A stretch of DNA of 8,532 nt from an uncultured Coriobacteriaceae bacterium (GTDB lineage: Bacteria; Actinomycetota; Coriobacteriia; Coriobacteriales; Eggerthellaceae), in NCBI GenBank assembly GCA_902767025.1, contig CACXFZ010000079.1:1-8532 (forward strand). The letters run 5' to 3'. A model generated the notes under the pieces. The model did no database searches and had not been told where the DNA came from. It saw only the letters and a list, made by a program, of their open reading frames with translations. Position 1 is the first letter of the stretch. Each line of letters opens with the position of its first letter. A program made the translations under genes and the position numbers. Shown here piece by piece: positions 7,004 to 8,532 of the stretch.

Positions 7004-7037
7004 CGGGACGGAGTGCAGTACGGGACGGAGTGCAGTA
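7004..7037. repeat. 17-bp perfect tandem duplication
   Basis: CGGGACGGAGTGCAGTA occurs twice head to tail, 12 bases after the metalloprotease stop. The second copy runs into TACAAT (7036-7041), a -10-like hexamer that the first copy lacks because a G follows there. A promoter for the next gene is possible, but no good -35 is present. Confidence 0.8.
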
Positions 7038-7049
7038 CAATAGCGACAA

Positions 7050-7065
7050 CGTATAAGCGTATAAG
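7050..7065. repeat. 8-bp perfect tandem duplication containing TATAAG
   Basis: CGTATAAG occurs twice head to tail, 65-80 bases before the start of the Tat-signal gene. Each copy supplies a TATAAG, close to a -10 box, so copy number could alter promoter spacing. This is inference from position and sequence. Confidence 0.6.
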
Positions 7066-7129
7066 CTGGTTGAGCGAAGCCTGTCGCATCCTGGGGGATG
7101 CCAACAGGTAGCGTGAAAGGTGAGAGACG

Positions 7130-8532
7130 ATGTCTAGCGCGTCTATGTCTCGTAGGACCTTCGTTCAGTTATCTGTGGGGACGGTGGCAGTGCTTCCGAT
7201 GATCTCCCATGGCGTTTTCGCAACGGGGCTGCCTCCGCGCGCCTATGCTGACGAACGGGTGGCCAATTCCAATCCTGTCAAGATTGTCGTCGTCTCGCCA
7301 AAGCAGGTGGGCTTCTATGTGGTCGACCAGGCGGGGGAGAAAGACACGCCCATCCCTGGTGCACATGTGGTGCTCTCCTCGCGCTACAACAGTAAGGTTG
7401 TTGAGGGCGACACGGGCGAAAACGGCATTGTGCTGCTCGATATTGAAGAGCTGGCCGAAGAGGAGTTGACGGACGGCCGCTACTGCTTCAATGGCTCCAT
7501 CGACATTACTGCTGAGGGCTTCCGCGAGTTCCATATTCCGCTTGCGCGCATCGAAGGCGGCACGCCGCTGTCGGTGCCCACGCGCAAGATCGAGCCCAAC
7601 CGCCCGTATCCGAGCCGCGTCTCTTTTGACGAGTGGGACATCCTGTACACCAAGACGGGCTTTGCCTGCACACCTGCCAACAGCGACACGCATGAGATTG
7701 CGGTTGAGATTCGCGACTTGGGCGAGAAGGCCACGCTCATACTGTGCAGCGCCGACGGGAAGAAGGACTACGCCTCCACGTCGCTCAATCCGCAGAACGG
7801 TGTGGCAACTGCCAGCTTCAAGAAGGCCTTTCTGCATAAGGGCAAGGCGGATTGCCTGCCCATCAGCGACTCGTTCGGCATGAAGATAGAAACATCCCAG
7901 TACACCTACTCGTTCCCCCTGGCGCTCGATGTGCAGCTTGGTGCGGTCGATGCGCTCGGGACGGCTCCCGGCTACGACGTCGACCCCGGCAACAGCACGG
8001 TGCCGACGGGCCAGATCATCAACATGCCCGACTGGGCCAGTCCAACCTGCGGCCAGACTCTCGAGATCTGGACGCCCAAGTGGTTCCTGGTGCCTGTCGT
8101 CGACCCCTTCGGCTTCGTATACCTTGCCTGGCAAAGCGCGCGCTTCGGCTACGTGAACGACGACGGGACGACCTCCCCCAACCAGTGGGGATCGAATTCG
8201 TACGGAAGCTTCCAGGACCAGTGGGATAAGTTCAACAAGAAGATCGACGACATGCAGAAAAAAGTCGATCAGGCCATGAAGGATCCGGAATTCCTGAAGT
8301 GCGTCAGCTTCACGCCGCAATACAGCGCCTACGTCCAGTTCAGAATTGCTGGCCAGGCGAAATGGGATTGGCAGACCAAGCATTTCAACGGCGCCCTGAT
8401 GTTCCAGCTGCTCGGACACGTGGGCGTTGGATTCAGCGGTTTGTGGGTGCTTGGCGTGCTGCCCCTGTATATCGACTTCATGCTTAATCTTGACGTCGTT
8501 GTCCAGATACTGGGCGTGGGCATTACCACACC
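7130..8532 (+). CDS. Tat-signal secreted/surface protein, 3' end outside window
   Basis: At least 467 codons remain open to the window edge. The N terminus is a textbook twin-arginine signal: SRRTFVQ at residues 7-13, a mildly hydrophobic stretch, and a likely cleavage site AYA before Asp 41. The protein should therefore be exported folded by the Tat machinery. Residues about 51-135 look like an Ig-like, carboxypeptidase-regulatory-type beta domain (IPGAHVVLSS, GDTGENGIVLLDI, ITAEGFREFHIPL). A charged, coiled-coil-like helix follows at about 359-385 (DKFNKKIDDMQKKVDQAM), then hydrophobic segments rich in Gly and Leu from about 421 onward that may be beta strands or membrane-associated. No cofactor-binding motif (molybdopterin, FeS, flavin, heme) is visible in the part shown. 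AAAGGTGAG lies 5 bases before the ATG at 7130; the in-frame ATG at 7145 is a weaker alternative. It may be co-transcribed with the protease upstream. I do not recognise a named family. Confidence 0.85.
   Translation, partial: MSSASMSRRTFVQLSVGTVAVLPMISHGVFATGLPPRAYADERVANSNPVKIVVVSPKQVGFYVVDQAGEKDTPIPGAHVVLSSRYNSKVVEGDTGENGIVLLDIEELAEEELTDGRYCFNGSIDITAEGFREFHIPLARIEGGTPLSVPTRKIEPNRPYPSRVSFDEWDILYTKTGFACTPANSDTHEIAVEIRDLGEKATLILCSADGKKDYASTSLNPQNGVATASFKKAFLHKGKADCLPISDSFGMKIETSQYTYSFPLALDVQLGAVDALGTAPGYDVDPGNSTVPTGQIINMPDWASPTCGQTLEIWTPKWFLVPVVDPFGFVYLAWQSARFGYVNDDGTTSPNQWGSNSYGSFQDQWDKFNKKIDDMQKKVDQAMKDPEFLKCVSFTPQYSAYVQFRIAGQAKWDWQTKHFNGALMFQLLGHVGVGFSGLWVLGVLPLYIDFMLNLDVVVQILGVGITT

Noticed and set aside
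7169..8419. Long minus-strand open frame opposite the Tat-signal gene
   Set aside because: It is a shadow of the GC-rich coding strand: the plus frame has a ribosome binding site, a Tat signal and sensible domains, while the minus frame has none.

Overview
The window looks like a piece of a high-GC Gram-positive genome, most likely a gut-type actinobacterium of the class Coriobacteriia (Eggerthella/Slackia-like). This is inferred from the GC-rich codon use, an FtsX/MacB-type permease with a very large extracellular insert, a Tat-exported surface-type protein and acidic protein composition. No rRNA, tRNA, CRISPR array, transposase or integrase is visible, so the taxon call is an inference only.

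Layout, left to right. (1) 11-911, minus strand: a 160-residue protein with a Nif11-like leader ending in a double-glycine motif and a hydrophobic, acidic C-terminal part. Upstream of it is a regulatory-looking stretch with two copies of a 20-bp direct repeat, then a 50-residue charged protein with a strong ribosome binding site. (2) 956-about 2220, minus strand: remnant of a DUF262/DUF1524 (GmrS/GmrD-type) restriction-like protein. It has lost its N-terminal DUF262 catalytic part and carries a frameshift in a run of five G, but keeps the HNH-like nuclease motif. (3) About 2221-4410, plus strand: an FtsX/MacB-type ABC transporter permease that has lost its N terminus at the same point where the restriction-like gene lost its own. 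(4) 4501-4782, minus strand: a small single-pass membrane protein with an Ala/Pro/Gln tail. (5) 4950-6992, plus strand: a complete thermolysin-family (M4) metalloprotease with all expected catalytic residues but no visible signal peptide. (6) 7130 to the window end, plus strand: a Tat-signal protein, open at its 3' end, preceded by two short tandem duplications in its leader region.

How they may work together. Items 4-6 form a plausible cell-envelope group: a membrane anchor divergent from a protease gene, followed by a Tat-exported surface protein. No sequence feature proves that they cooperate. The Nif11-type gene could be the precursor of a modified peptide, but no modification enzyme or exporter lies in the window; such genes would have to lie to the left of position 1 or elsewhere.

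The clearest anomaly is the junction near 2200-2225, where two divergently oriented genes are both beheaded at one point. It is either a real rearrangement (deletion, inversion or island boundary) or an assembly chimera, and this decides how much of the gene order across it can be trusted. I found no convincing complete new system. The most promising leads are the Nif11-type protein with its repeat-bearing upstream region and the signal-less M4 protease.
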